DNA of 64,000 nt. Origin: Arachis hypogaea. Lineage: Eukaryota > Streptophyta > Magnoliopsida > Fabales > Fabaceae. The notes beneath the pieces are model-generated. The model worked only from the letters and a program-made list of their open reading frames with translations, ran no database searches and was not told where the DNA came from. Each line of letters starts with the position of its first letter. Within the stretch, counting starts at the first letter, position 1. A program made the position numbers and the translations under genes. The stretch is taken from the NCBI RefSeq assembly GCF_003086295.3, contig NC_092051.1, forward strand, positions 74,463,772 to 74,527,771, read 5' to 3'. Below, piece by piece: positions 46,717 to 58,660 of this stretch.

Positions 46717-47164
46717 ATAATAAGGGTCTCAATTACATGGTAGCTACAACATCCAAGTGAGAAAACAATAGAAGCCATGGCATGCCAGTGGTACAAAATG
46801 TACAACAATGGGAAAGAGAGTGGGGAAGGAGAGATAATATAAATTCACGTCAATGCAAAAGTAATACAGATATAAAAGATTGGCATTGATTTGAATAATA
46901 TTACTCAATCAGAATTAAACAAGTCATTAAGCACCAAGAAAATACCAGAAAAGATGTAACAGTTGAATAAGAACATTTGAACACCAATAATAAATTTAGA
47001 AAAATAAAAATATGAAATGAATGAAAGTATGCAAATAAATTAAATAAAATAAGATGAAAGTGAAAAAGAATGAGAAGTAGAAAAAGAAAGTGAGAAAGGA
47101 GAGAGAAGGAAGAAATTAGGATTAGAAAAGAAAAGATAAGAAAATTGGCACTAATCTGGATAGG
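46717..47164. other. G spacer, A/G-rich
   Basis: No gene. Purine-rich on the plus strand near 47040-47140, as at the matching place in F1. Confidence 0.55.
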
Positions 47165-47712
47165 TTGTGCGACGTTGGCGACGCGGTCGCGTGGGTGATG
47201 TGGTCGCGTGATGTGCAATAAGGTCAGGCGACGCGGACGCGTGGGGCACACGATCGCGTGACTTGATTTTGTGCTAGTGGCGCGAGTGCAGCCTCGCGGT
47301 CACACAACTCTCTGTTCAAAACTTGGTTTTGCCAAAATCCAGGGTGACGCGGTCGCGTGGTCGACGCGATCGCGCGGGTGGCCTTATTTCCAATATGACG
47401 CGGACGCGTGGGTGATGCGTTCGCGTGCTAGGGCTTCTGCTACTAGCACGAGTCCAGCCCAACTCCAGCTCAACTTTTTGCCATACACCCTTTTTACGCC
47501 GATTTCAGGTCACGCAGCCGCGTGGGTGACGCGGTCGCGTGGGAGGCCATTATTCCCATATGACGCGGTCGCATCAGCGACGCGGTCGCGTGGGGTGATT
47601 TGTGCCATTGGCATGCCTCCAGTGCTGCTCCTGCGAAACTCTCTGTTCATATTAATATTATCTCCCATCTCCTTGCAACGCGGACGCGTCGCTGAAGCGG
47701 TCGCGTCGCGTG
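47165..47712. repeat. CGCG-word array in G internal region
   Basis: About fourteen words such as GACGCGGTCGCGTG, GACGCGGACGCGTG and CACGCGGTCTTG, with the same spacers as F1, immediately 3' of the G ORF and its TGGGAGACAACCC box (about 47862). Confidence 0.9.
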
Positions 47713-47927
47713 CTCTTTTTTTTTTTTTTGTAATCTGAAAAATGCAGAATGCAGTGTTAATTTGAATGTGATGCAAAACTCCAGGTTCAATATAACAAAG
47801 TAAAATAAAATTCAAAAACAAATAAAACTAAATAAAAATGAAAAAGGACGATCATACCATGGTGGGTTGTCTCCCACCTAGCACTTTTAGTTAAAGTCCT
47901 TAAGTTGGACATTTGATGAGCTTCCTG

Positions 47928-49379
47928 TTATGGTGGCTTATGCTTGTATTCATCTAGGAATCTCCACCAATGTTTGTATCCCCAGTAACCTCCGGGGTCC
48001 CATACTAGACGCAGAAAGCCTTCAAGTAAGTTAAAGCAAGTGACTAGGCCCCAAGAGTGGTGATCGATAGAATGAATTCCGGGGTCCCAGACCTTGCCTT
48101 TGCACCCATCTTTTGGTTGAGCAATATTGTTCCCTCCGGGTGGCAAGCAGTCTGAATTCTCACGTAGGCGGCCAAACAACTTTCTAGACCCATTCAGTTG
48201 AGCTCTATACCAACCTTTACATTTAAACTTAAAGCTTCCAACCATGATGAACCTTGCAGGACAATTCTTACCACTGGCCATTTTTCTCTTACTCTTAATG
48301 TCACAAAGAGCTCTAAGTTGACCATCCGTCTCCAGTAGCCCATATTCAAGTGGAATTAGAAAGCTAAGGGATATGAAATTTACCCACTTGAATGTTGTGA
48401 AGGATGATGACAACTTAGGGGGAGGTATTTTCAATGAAATTGCAAGCTCCACTCCCTTGTGCTCTTCTCTGATAATTACCACCTCTTTGCAAGCTTCTTC
48501 AATTTCAACCTCTTCCTCTTGGTAGCTCTCTTTCAATTCAATCTCCTCTTCATTGCTTTCCAAGGGCATGGGAGGTTGTGCTTCTTCTTCTTGAATCTCC
48601 ATCTCTTGATTAACCTCTTCCAAGTCTTCAACTATGATATGCTTTGGAGGTTGTACACCCTCCTCAGCATCAATTTCAACCGTCTTGGAAGGAGGCTCTA
48701 TGTCTTGACTTTCCCATGGAGGTTCTGCATCTCCTAAGTCTTCAACCAACTCTTCTTCTTGAACAATGACAGCTTCTTCTACTTGTTCTAGCACGAATTC
48801 ATTCTCTGTCTTGTCCACTGGGGTTTCTGGTATCTCCTTCATGCTACGCTCTTCATGAAATTGTCCACATGGGGCTGTGGTTGACCCTTGTATATTTGAG
48901 CGTCTAGAAGCCCATTGAATTAATGCTTGCTGCAGTTGTTGAACGGTTGCCTGAAATTTAATTACTGTTTCCCTTAGGTGATCCTCTGCTTCTCGGGTTG
49001 CCGAACTTGGACATGATACAAAAGAAAGTGGTGGTGGTTGGGAGTGATTGGATTGGAATTGGGGTGGTTCTATATATGGTTCATATGGCTCATAAGGTGG
49101 TTGGTATGGTGGTTGAGGGTTAGGGTCATATGGAGGTGAATGGCAGAAAGGGGCTTGTGAGTATGGTGGTCCAAAGTCAAGTTGAGGAAAGGGTTCATAG
49201 GCATATGGTGGTGGTTGTTGATAGTTCACTGGAGGTGGTTGTTGCCATGAGGGTTGATCAAATCCTTGTGGCTCCTCCCATCATTGATTGTTCCAACCTT
49301 GATGCCTGTTCTCATTGTAATTTCTTCTTCTTGTAACATTATTGTAACCAGACTCATAGCCAAAGGGGTGAGAGTTCAT
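47928..49379 (-). pseudogene. G ORF: Pro/Tyr-rich, acidic protein of unknown function (one stop)
   Basis: From ATG at 49379 (MNSHPFGYESGYNNVTRRR) one frame of about 484 codons to 47928, with a single TGA at 49281-49283 (codon 33). Downstream, 433 codons are uninterrupted. Regions: Tyr/Pro/Gln-rich N-terminus (to about residue 120); a coiled-coil-like stretch (HLRETVIKFQATVQQLQQAL); about 150 residues very rich in Glu/Asp; then a compact Trp/Gly/Cys-rich C-terminus with KGWYRAQLNGSRKLFG, CLPPGGNNIAQ, VWDPGIHSIDHHSWG and LVWDPGGYWGYKHWW. No protease, zinc knuckle or recognised gag domain. It sits where gag-pol should be, after the leader. I do not recognise it; a divergent gag or a captured host sequence are both possible. 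Confidence 0.7.
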
Positions 49380-49688
49380 AGTAGCAAATAAAAAATTAAA
49401 AATAAAAATAAATTTAAATTAAAAGGTTATTTAAATTTTGAATTTGAAAATTAAATTTTGAAATTTGAATTTTGAATTTTGAAAATTTCTGAATTTGAAT
49501 TTTGAAAAAATTTTTAAATTTAAATTTTGAAATTTGATTTTTGAAATAAGATAAGATAAAATAAAAATTTTAAAATAAAAATCAATAACCTCTTAATTTA
49601 CGAAAAAGTGAAAAAATAAAAATAAAAATAAAAACAAATCAATAAGCAAATATTTACAATAACCAATAATAAGGCACACGTTTGCAAT
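49380..49688 (-). other. G 5' leader
   Basis: About 310 bases, extremely A/T-rich with ATTTTGAA words, between the ORF and the PBS. Much shorter than the leaders of E2 and K. Confidence 0.65.
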
Positions 49689-49706
49689 TCCCTGGCAACG
49701 GCGCCA
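49689..49706 (-). promoter_or_regulatory. G primer-binding site
   Basis: TGGCGCCGTTGCCAGGGA on the minus strand, one mismatch to the tRNA-Asp complement, three bases from the LTR end. Confidence 0.92.
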
Positions 49707-49709
49707 TTT

Positions 49710-51163
49710 TGACGTCGAGATTTTTTTACCAGTAAAGAGATTCATAGAAACAGTCGCGTTGTAGATATAGTCTCTAAACCAACAAAAATCCCTTCGTACA
49801 AACGTTTTGGTTGTCACAAGTAACAAACCCCTTTAAAATTGATAACCGAGTATTTTAAACCTCGGGTCATCTTCTCAAGGAATTGCAGGGAAGTATGTTC
49901 TTATTATTGGTTATGAAGATTGTAAATTGGGGGTTTTGGAAGTTTGGGCAATGCTTACAGGTATATTTTTGAGCAATAAATATAAATAAATAACTGTAAA
50001 ATAAACTCTTGGCAAGGTATGAGAACTGGAAATCCTGTCCTTGTTATCCTTATCAGATGTGATGAGAATTGGATTTTAATCCCACTTAGTTAAGTCAAGT
50101 GGACTAACTAGCTTGATCCTCAAGTCCTAGTCAACTCCTGTGGAAAGATTAATGTTAGAGCAATCCTAGCTAAAGCAAAATCTGCCAATTTCAACCACTC
50201 CTGAGTTTGACAACTCAGGTGTTACCAATTATTTAACCAAAGCCAAAAGGGAGAAAAATATCTAAATTAAATTAAAAGCATCAACATAAGCAAAGCAATC
50301 TTAAATCTGAAAATACCTCAAATAATATTAATTAAGAAAATCATAACATGAATGTAGCATAAGCCAAATAGGCAATATAACTAATATAAGCATTAAAGTA
50401 TCTGAACGTAAGAGATAAATATAAAGTAAAAGAACGTTGAACCTGGGATTGAGAGTCACTCCTAAAACTAAGAGAAATCCTAAATCCTAATCCTAAGAGA
50501 GAGGAGAGAACCTCTCTCTCTAAAAACTACATCTACTCCCAAAATTGTGAAAATGAGAGCCTCCTCATGAATGGATGCAGTCTCCCACTTTATAGCCTCT
50601 AATCTGTGTTTTCTGGGCCGCAAACTGGGTCAAAAACAGTCCAGAATTCGCTGGTTTCGAATTTTGCCACGCTGGATTTCCGTCACTGTGACGCGACCGC
50701 ATGGATCACGCGGTCGCGTCGCCTAGCTTCAGAGGAACTATAGCATATTATATATCAAATCGAAACCCCAGATGTTAGCTTTCCAACGCAACTAGAACCG
50801 CGTCGTTTGAACCTCTGTAGCTAAAGTTATAGCCGTTTGAGTGCAGAGAGGTCAGGCTGGACAGCTTAGCAATTTCTCCAACTTCTTGCATTCCTTCCAC
50901 TTTTGCATGCTTCCTTTCCATCCTCCAAGCTAGTCCTGCCTTATAATATCTGAAAACACTTAACACACATATCAAGGCATCTAATGGTAATAAGAGAGGA
51001 TTAATAATAAGCAAATATAAGATCAAAGAAGCATGTTTTCAATCAAAGCACATAATTAGGAAGGCAAATGTAAAACCATGCAAATAGTATGAATAAGTGG
51101 ATAAAGAGTAGATAAAAATCACTCAATTGAGCACAAGATAAACCATAAAATAGTGATTTATCA
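49710..51163 (-). repeat. G 5' LTR (1,454 bp)
   Basis: Plus-strand TGACGTCGAG...GATTTATCA. TATA candidate as in the 3' LTR, near 50588. Carries a short CGCG cluster at 50685-50735. Confidence 0.92.
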
Positions 51164-51168
51164 GTCAT

Positions 51169-51585
51169 CCATGCGGCCGCGTCACTCGTGCTGTTCCATG
51201 CCGCGCGGTCGCGTCATCCATGCGGCCGCGTCACTGCAATTTGCTCTCTTCCGCGCGGTCGCGTCGTCCATGCGGCCGCGTCACGTCTCGCTGGTTATCT
51301 CCTCAATTTCTTGTGTTCCTTCCATTTTTGCTAGCTTCCCTTTCAAATCTCCAACTCATTCATGCCCTATAATGCCTGAAACACTTAACACATCGATCAC
51401 GGCATCGAATGGAATAAAAGAGAATTAAAATGCATAATTAAAAATATCTAGGAAGCAGTTTTCAATCATGTACTAATTCCAGGAAGGAAATATAAATGCA
51501 TGCTAAATTAATGAATAAGTGGGTGAAGATGATGATAAAACCACACAATTAAACATAATATAAACCATAAAATAGTGGTTTATAA
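51169..51585 (-). repeat. F1 5' LTR, outer part
   Basis: Continues the CGCG array (CATGCGGCCGCGTCA words to about 51287) and ends GTTTATAA, where the sister LTR has GTTTATCA. ATGAT follows at 51586-51590. Confidence 0.92.
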
Positions 51586-51590
51586 ATGAT

Positions 51591-52381
51591 CATCAATGTC
51601 TTCAAGGCCATGCAATACCCTCTAGAGAAGGAAAAGCACATGAGAGTGGAAATGATAGAAGAAGTAGAGGAGGAGCTACTGGAAGATAACAACTAGGAAG
51701 AACAAGAAGTGGAATTAGAGGTGGAACAAGATTTCATAGAAGAGGAAGTGGTAGAAATCTCCTTTGAAAGCAAGGCAGAGGAAAAGCCAAAACAAGAGTT
51801 AAAGCCTCTCCTTCCTCATCTCAAGTATGTATTTCTTGGAGAAGCAGAGGCCTTGCCGCTGATCATAAACTCCTCCTTGAACATAGAAGAAGAAACAAAG
51901 CTGATTGAAGTGTTGAAAGCTCACAAGACAGCCTTGGGTTGGACATTGATGATATCAAGGGCATAAGATCTGCCATTTGTATGCATAAAATTCTATTGGA
52001 GGAAGATTCAAGGCTTGTAGTTCAACCCCAAAGAAGACTTAACCCAACCATGAAGGAGGTGGTTGAAAAAGAAGTGATGAAGCTATGGAATGTTGGAATC
52101 ATATACCCAATCTCTGACAGCTCTTGGGTGAGCCCAGTGCAGGTTGTGCCAAAGAAGGGAGGAATGACAGTCATTTCCAATGAGAATAACGAGTTAATCC
52201 CCACAAGGACAGTGACTAGGTGGAGGATGTACATAGATTATAGAAGACTGAATGATGCTACAAGGAAAGATCATTTTCCTCTCCCATTCATCGACCAGAT
52301 GTTGGAAAGATTGGCTAGCCATGCATATTATTGCTTCCTGGACAGGTATTCTGGGTACAATCAAATAGTGGTGGATCCCAA
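51591..52381 (+). pseudogene. H pol, linker and first half of RT
   Basis: Continues the protease frame from 31329. An acidic linker with stop TAG near 51692; LKYVFLGEAEALPLIINSSL; KTALGWT, then a frame change near 51945; VQPQRRLNPTMKEVVEKEV, YPISDSSWVSPVQVVPKKGG, YRRLNDATRKDHFPLPF and GYNQIVVDPN, cut by solo LTR S2. The RT fingers and early palm blocks are recognisable. Confidence 0.85.
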
Positions 52382-53827
52382 TGACGAACGGATTCTTGCT
52401 AATGAAGAATTTCACAAATAAATTCCCGTTGTAAGTATAGTTTCTAAACCAACAGAGAATCCTTTCGTACAAAATTGATAACCGAACTATTTAAACCTCG
52501 GGTCGTCTCTCAAGGAATTGCAGGGAAGTATGATTTATTATTGGTTATGGAAAAGTATATTTTTGGATTTTTTTTTTTTGAAATAGGAAACAAGGAAAAT
52601 AAATTGCAAGAAAGTACATTAATAATTATGAAAAACTCTTGGCAAGGTATGAGAACTGGAAATCCTATCATAGTTATCCTTATCAATTGTGATGAGAATT
52701 GTCCGTTGCTCCCACTTAGTTAACCCTTACTAAATAAAGGAAAGTCAAGTGGACTAATCAATTTGATTCGTTAAGTCCTAGTCAACTCATAAGGAAAGAC
52801 TAGCTTTAGAGGGATCCAAACTAATTAGCAAATTCCAATTCTCAATCAACAAGGAGTTTGATAACTCAAGTATCACCAATTACTCAACCCAAGCCAAGAG
52901 GGGAAAAATCCAAATTATTTATATCACAAATAAAAGAAAGCAACCATAAATCTAAAATACCTCAATTTGCAATAAATAAAGAAATCAAATCTAACATGGA
53001 GTTCATAAGCCAATTTGGCTAAATAAGTAATTACCAAGAGAAATAGATAAACCAAAGTAATAGAATAAATAAAATTATATAAGAGAAACTAAATTAAAAG
53101 AACATTGACCCTGGAATTGAGAAGAAGCAATCCTAAAACCAAGAGAAATCCTAAATCCTAAATCCTAACAGAGAGGAGAGAGCCTCTCTCTCTAAGAACT
53201 ACATCTAAAACCTAAAATTATGAATATGAATGTTGTCTCATGAATGAATGGATTCTCCCACTTTACAGCCTCTAATCTGTGTCTTCTGGACCGAAAACTG
53301 GGTCAGAAACAGCCCAGAAATTGCCGGGGGCAAATTCTGATCCGTACAGGTCGTTGGTTTTTTGCAAAACCATGCGTGCGCGTCAATTTTCTTCAGGGAA
53401 ACTATGGCAAATTATATATCATTTCGAAATCCCAGATGTTAGCTTTCCAACGCAACTAGAACCGCCTCATTTAGACCTCTGTAGCTCAAGTTATGGTAAG
53501 TTAAGTAAGAAGAGGTCAGGCTGGACAGCTTAGCAATTTCTTCAACCTCTTGTATTCCTTCCACTTTTGCATGCTTCCTTTCCATCCTCTAAGGAATTCC
53601 TGCCCTGTTAATCCCTGAAATCACTTAACACACATATCAAGGCATCGAATGGTAATAAGAGAGGATTAAAATTAGTAATTTAAAGGCCCAGGAAACATGT
53701 TTTCAATCATAGCACAAGATTAGGAAGGAAAATATAAAACCATGCAATTAGTATGAATAAGTGTGCAAAGACTTGATAAAAATCACTCAATTGAGCACAA
53801 GATAAACCATAAAATAGTGGTTTATCA
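52382..53827 (-). mobile_element. S2: solo LTR of the G/F1 group in H RT (1,446 bp)
   Basis: Plus-strand TGACGAACGG...GTTTATCA, flanked by CCCAA (52377-52381) and CCCAC (53828-53832), a 5-bp duplication with one change. The RT reading frame stops at one side and resumes at the other. No PBS or PPT is attached. Contains no clear CGCG array beyond GCGTGCGCGTC near 53384. Confidence 0.9.
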
Positions 53828-53832
53828 CCCAC

Positions 53833-54489
53833 GGATCAAGAAAAGACTTCCTTCACCTGTCTATTTGGAGACTTTGCTTACAGAAGGATGCCCTTTGGGC
53901 TGTGCAATGCCCCTGCAACTTTTCAAAGGTGTATGCTTTCTATATTTTCTGACATGGTGGAGAAGTTTTTAGAAGTTTTTATGGATGATTTTTCTGTCTT
54001 TGGCAATTCATGAAACACTTGCTTGCATCATTTAACTCTTGTTTTGAAAAGATGCCAAGAAACTAATCTAGTATTGAATTGGGAGAAATGCCATTTCATG
54101 GTTTCTGAAGGGATAGTTCTTGGGCATAAGATTTCAAGCAAAGGTATAGAAGTTGACAAAGCAAAAATAAAAATCATTGAAAAGCTTTCTATACTTGTTA
54201 ATGTGAAAGTAGTAAGAAGTTTTCTTGGACATGCTGGCTTTTACAGAAGATTCATCAAAAATTTTTCAAAAATAGCAAAACCACTAAGCAACCTGCTAGT
54301 GATTGATAATCCTTTCATCTTTGATGACAACTACAAGCATGCCTTTGAAACTTTAAAAAGAAAACTTACTACAGCACCAATCATCACACCCCCAGACTGA
54401 GAATTGCCTTTTGAACTTATGTGTGATGCAAGTGACTTTTCAATTGGTGTTGTATTGGGGCAAAAGAAAGACAAGCTGCATCATGTTAT
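53833..54489 (+). pseudogene. H RT second half and start of RNase H, cut by J
   Basis: Resumes with DQEKTSFTCLFG, RRMPFGLCNAPATFQRC and the catalytic FMDDFSVFG at about 53978-54004, then a TGA at about 54010, KRCQETNLVLNWEKCHFMV, VRSFLGHAGFYRRFIKNF, a TGA near 54398, and the first RNase H Asp in FELMCDASDFS. J is inserted at GTTAT (54485-54489). Confidence 0.87.
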
Positions 54490-55923
54490 TGATAAACCAT
54501 TATTTTATGGTTTATATTGTGTTTAATTGTGTGGTTTTATCAAATCTTTACCCACTTATTCATTAAATAAACATGCATTTAAAATTCCTTCCTAAAAATG
54601 CTTTATGGTTGAAAACTTGCTTCCTAGAAACTTTTAATTTTGTATTTTAATTCTCCTTTATTCCATTCGATGCCGTGATCTATGTGTTAAGTGTTTCAAG
54701 CTTTATAGGGCATGAATGACTTGGAGATTAGAAAGGAAGCTTGCAAAATTAGAAGGAACACAAGAAATTAAGGAGATGACCAGCGATAAATGACGCGGAC
54801 GCATGGCTCACGCGGCCCGCGGATTGGAAACTGCACAAGTGACGCGAAGGCATGGATGACGCGCACGCGTGGCAAGGCAAAACGCTTGATGACGCGAACG
54901 CCTGGATGATGCGATCGCGTGACATGCACGATCTGCAGAATCTGCAGAATTCGCTGGGGGCGATTTTGGGCCTTGTTTTGACCTAGTTTTCGGCCCAGAA
55001 AAGCAGATTAGAGCCAGGGAACATGTAGAGGCGAACACAACATTCATTCCGCATAATTTTTAGTTTTAGATCTGATTTTACCTCTCCTCTAGGTTTTCTC
55101 TCTACACATTGATAGTTCTTAGGATTTTGTTTTTAGTGCTTTTTGGATTGGGATATTGAGAAGAGTTATTACCTCCGCCAAGACTTCATTTTTCTAGTTT
55201 GTTTTCTTACTTGTCACTTACTCTTTCATGTCTTTTATTTACTCAGAGTTACTGTTGGATTATTTCTAGAATTTATTTATACAAGGACTATTTTTATTTT
55301 TAATTGATCCTTTTGATTATTATTTATTATGTCTTTTAGTATTTCTCTTCCTTTTGATTCATAATGAGCGAGTAGTTCCATAACTTGATTGGGGGATGAT
55401 TGAAAGGAAACCTTGAGTTGGATTACTCAAGAGAAAAATTGTAATTGGGTTTGTTGTTGGATCGCCCTCTAGTCATTGACACTAGTCCTTTCCAAGGGAG
55501 AGGATTAGGACTTGTGATTAGAAATAGCTTTCCAACTTGCTTGACTTTCCTCTACCTAGTAAAGGGTAACTAAGCGGAACAACCTTAAAATATCAATTAA
55601 TCTTGAGAGTACTCCAACAAGAATAGGGCTTCCAACTAATCTACTCCCAGTCAAGTTTTTTATTTAAATTACATAAATTCTCTAATTTAATTTCCTGTTT
55701 ATCAACTCAAACCATTTTTGAAAATATCTGATTAATAAAGTAGCACATCTTTCTGCAACTCGCTGGGAGACGACCTGGTATTCATACTCCCAGTATTTTG
55801 ATTTTAATTTTAATTTTGTGACAACCCTTCTAAATTGATAAGTGGATTTTTGGTTGGTTAAGAACTGTACTTGCAACGTATCTCTTATAACAATTTCTTA
55901 ACTCGCCAATTTCTGCCATGTTA
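54490..55923 (+). repeat. J 5' LTR (about 1,434 bp)
   Basis: Begins TGATAAACC after GTTAT. The far end, set by the PBS spacing seen in F1, reads GCCATGTTA and lacks the usual CA. Contains a CGCG-word cluster at 54785-54925 (GACGCGGACGC, CACGCGG, GACGCGCACGCG). Confidence 0.85.
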
Positions 55924-55928
55924 ATTTT

Positions 55929-55946
55929 TGGCGCCGTTACCGGAGA
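55929..55946 (+). promoter_or_regulatory. J primer-binding site
   Basis: TGGCGCCGTTACCGGAGA, two mismatches to the tRNA-Asp complement, five bases after the LTR. Confidence 0.9.
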
Positions 55947-56037
55947 GTTGCAATGGAGTGCTAAATTATTGATTGGATTTTATTTATTTGCATTTTATTT
56001 TATTTTGCTACTATGAGCTGCATGTTTCTTTCGTTAA

Positions 56038-57927
56038 ATGACGTGTTAACTTCCTGATCCAAGCTTGCCAGTATTTGATCTTGAGATTGAAAGAACTATC
56101 TCAGGAATAAGGCAAGCTCGGCGTCAGTTAGTCCTCTCTGAGGGCGAATCTGAAACGTCACTTGAGGAAGAAACAAGCTCCCTTTCTGCTGATTCGGGTG
56201 ATTTACGTGTAGGTGACATAGCAGTACCTAGGAGAATTACTATCCAGGAGGCTGGAGCCCCTGATTTTACAATGCAACTATTTCAAGCGCATCACACAGC
56301 AGTGGCTATAGACTTTGAAATAAAGACTGCACTACTCAATTTGATGCCTAAGTTTCATGGCCTACCTGCTCAAGAGCCTATCAAGTACCTTAGGGATTTC
56401 CAAGCAGCCTGTTCGACTGTCAGGCGTGATGGTGCAGATGAAACTTCTATTCTGTTGAAAGCTTTCCCGTTCTCTCTTGAGGGAAAAGAAAGAGAGTGGT
56501 ACTACACTCAACCCGCAGCAACTGTTTTTGACTGGGATATGCTCAGAAGAGAATTTTTGGAAAAATTCTTCCCAGCTGAAGTTACTGACAAACTAAGGAA
56601 AGACATTTCCATGATTTTTCAGGACGAATCCGAGACTCTCTATGAATACTGGGAGCGCTTTAACAACCTTATGGAAGCATGCCCCCACCATATGATTGAC
56701 AAGATAGTGTTGTTCGGCTACGTCACACAGGGCATGAAGCCCCAAGATAAGAGCACATTGGAAAGTGCTAGCAATGGGTCTATGAAAAAGTACAAGACCA
56801 CTGATGAGGCATGGCAATTGATCAGCGACTTAGCTAAATCTACTCGGTATCACAGGCAGAAATAAGGCCGTCCAAAAGCTATTGCAGAAGTATCCTCTAG
56901 CAGAGAGACTGCTGCTCTAACTCAGAGTATCTGTGAAATGACCAACTTACTGAAGCAGATGCAATTGAATCAACAATAAGTTCAGCAAGCTCAACCTTCT
57001 CCACCACAGCAAAGACAACAGTTAGTCCCACAGAGAGTGTGCGGAATCCGTGATGATAATAGCCATTATACTGATGAATGTCCGCAGCTCCAGCAAGAAG
57101 ACAACATTGTGGCAGCCACTCATAACTTCTATGACTATCCCAATCAAGGATACAATCAAGGTGGCAATTACAACCACGGATGGCAGGACAATTTGAACCA
57201 AGGTTGGAGAGATAATTCTAACCAGGGCTGGAAGGACAACAATAACAGAGGAGGCAGAGACAATCAGGAAAATCAGAGGTGGAATAATAACAATAACAGG
57301 AAGCAGAACCAGAACCAACCTTACAGAGCACCTCACCTGAGGCAATTCCAAGGATCACAGCACAACCAACAGTAGTCCTCTCAGATCACTTGTCCTTCTT
57401 CATCTTCTAATGATGAGTTACTACAATCTATTGATCGGAGACAACAGGCCATGGAAAACAACTTTACTTCTACTCTAAATGGTCTGAACTCTACCTTGCA
57501 AGCTCTTGTCTCATAGATTGGATCAATGAATAACTCTAATAACCAGCCTTTGAGCTCTAGTGGAATCCCCTCTCAACCATTACCCAATCCAAAGGGTGGC
57601 ATTAATGCCATCATCCTAAGGTCCGGAACCACATTGCAAGAGAGGAATCAGGAAGAGCCAAACCCACCAGAACACGCCTCAGCTGAAGAGGTAGTGGAAA
57701 TAGAAGATGTTGAGAAGGAAGAGGATATATATGACATGACTGAAGAAGAAGAAGCTCAATCACAGGAAGAAGCACCAAAGGGCACAGACACTGTAGAAAA
57801 CGCCATTCCTATTCCATTTCCACAACTTGCAAGGAAGCCCAGGAGGCAGTTGGAACCTGATCCCAAAATGGTAGAAATATTCAAAAAGGTTGAAGTAACT
57901 GTTCCCCTTTTTGATGTTATTCAATAG
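56038..57927 (+). pseudogene. gag: J gag and gag-protease linker
   Basis: ATG at 56038; the frame runs on into protease. Codon 4 is TAA. Gag domain as in F1 (KFHGLPAQEPIKYLRDFQ, LYEYWERFNNLMEACPHHM). The zinc knuckle is damaged: CGIRDDNSHYTDEC has Arg for the second Cys. Gly/Asn/Trp-rich tail (NHGWQDNLNQGWRDN). In-frame stops at 56863, about 56977, 57373, 57514 and 57925, each at a position where F1 has Gln. Confidence 0.88.
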
Positions 57928-58660
57928 GTACCTAAATACGCAAAGTTTCTAAAAGATTTATCTATACATAAAGATAAAATTAATGAATTAGAAACTATTC
58001 CTTTAGGTAGTTCTATATCTGCTATAATAGGAGGTATACCTGAAAAGTGTAGTGATCCAGGTCCATGTATGGTTAATTGTACTATTGGTGGTGTGGTATT
58101 TTCTGACTGCATGTGTGATTTAGGAGCATGTGTTAGTATAATGCCTTTGTCTATATATGATATTTTGAGGCTCCCTCCCTTAAAAAGGTCGGCAGCTCGT
58201 TTTATGTTAGCAGATAAAAGCATTATTATAGTGGCTAGAGTTGCTGAAGATGTATTAGTGGGCATTAAGGGGCTCACATTTCCCATTGATTTTTATATCC
58301 TGGAGATGCCCCAAAATGACTCAGAGAAGCCATCATCAATCCTACTCGGAAGACCATTCCTGAAGACCTCAAAGTTCAAACTGGATGCCTTTTTAGGAAC
58401 ATACTCTTTTGAAATAGACAGCCGAGTAGTAAGCTTCAATCTGAATGGAGTTATGAAGCACCCTCCAGAAGATCATTCTATCCTCTAGTGTGACATCATA
58501 GATGAAACCGTAGCTGAAATTCAGCAGGAAGAGTTAGAAGAGAAGTACATAGGACAAGGTCCGAGTGTGGGGACACTTTCTGAGGACAATGAAAGTACTT
58601 TCCATTGTCACCAACTCCAGATAATCCAGAGCCTGGCCATGAGCTGAAGTTAGAATTGAA
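57928..58660 (+). pseudogene. J aspartic protease
   Basis: Same frame as gag. VPKYAKFLKDLSIHKDK, CTIGGVVFSDCMCDLGACVS with the active-site DLGA at about 58114-58128, the flap/palm region ARFMLADKSIIIVARVAEDV (deleted in F1) and SSILLGRPFLKTSKFKLDA. TAG at 58486; frame lost near 58600. Gives the fuller view of the family's protease. Confidence 0.87.

Larger units (their letters stand above)
43545..51163 (-). mobile_element. G: non-autonomous LTR element with one unusual ORF (7,619 bp)
   Basis: LTRs 43545-44963 and 49710-51163, PBS 49689-49706, PPT 44964-44978. Flanks GGCAT (43540-43544) and GTCAT (51164-51168) are a duplication with one change; the unsplit F1 3' LTR shows GCGCGTCATCC at this point. 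No gag domain, protease, RT or integrase. Its outer LTR end, PPT and 3' UTR match F1, so F1/J-type proteins are plausible helpers (inference). Confidence 0.93.
31335..51585 (-). mobile_element. F1: nearly complete Athila-like gag-pol LTR element, split by G
   Basis: 3' LTR 31335-32830; 5' LTR 42467-43544 plus 51169-51585; ATGAT duplications at 31330-31334 and 51586-51590. Excluding G (7.6 kb), the element is about 12.6 kb. The two LTRs are 1,496 and about 1,495 bp, which confirms the nested reconstruction. Minus-strand order: 5' LTR, PBS, gag, protease, RT, RNase H, integrase, CGCG array, plant-transposon ORF, internal PPT, 3' UTR, PPT, 3' LTR. Multiple stops and one 4-base deletion make it inactive. 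Confidence 0.93.
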
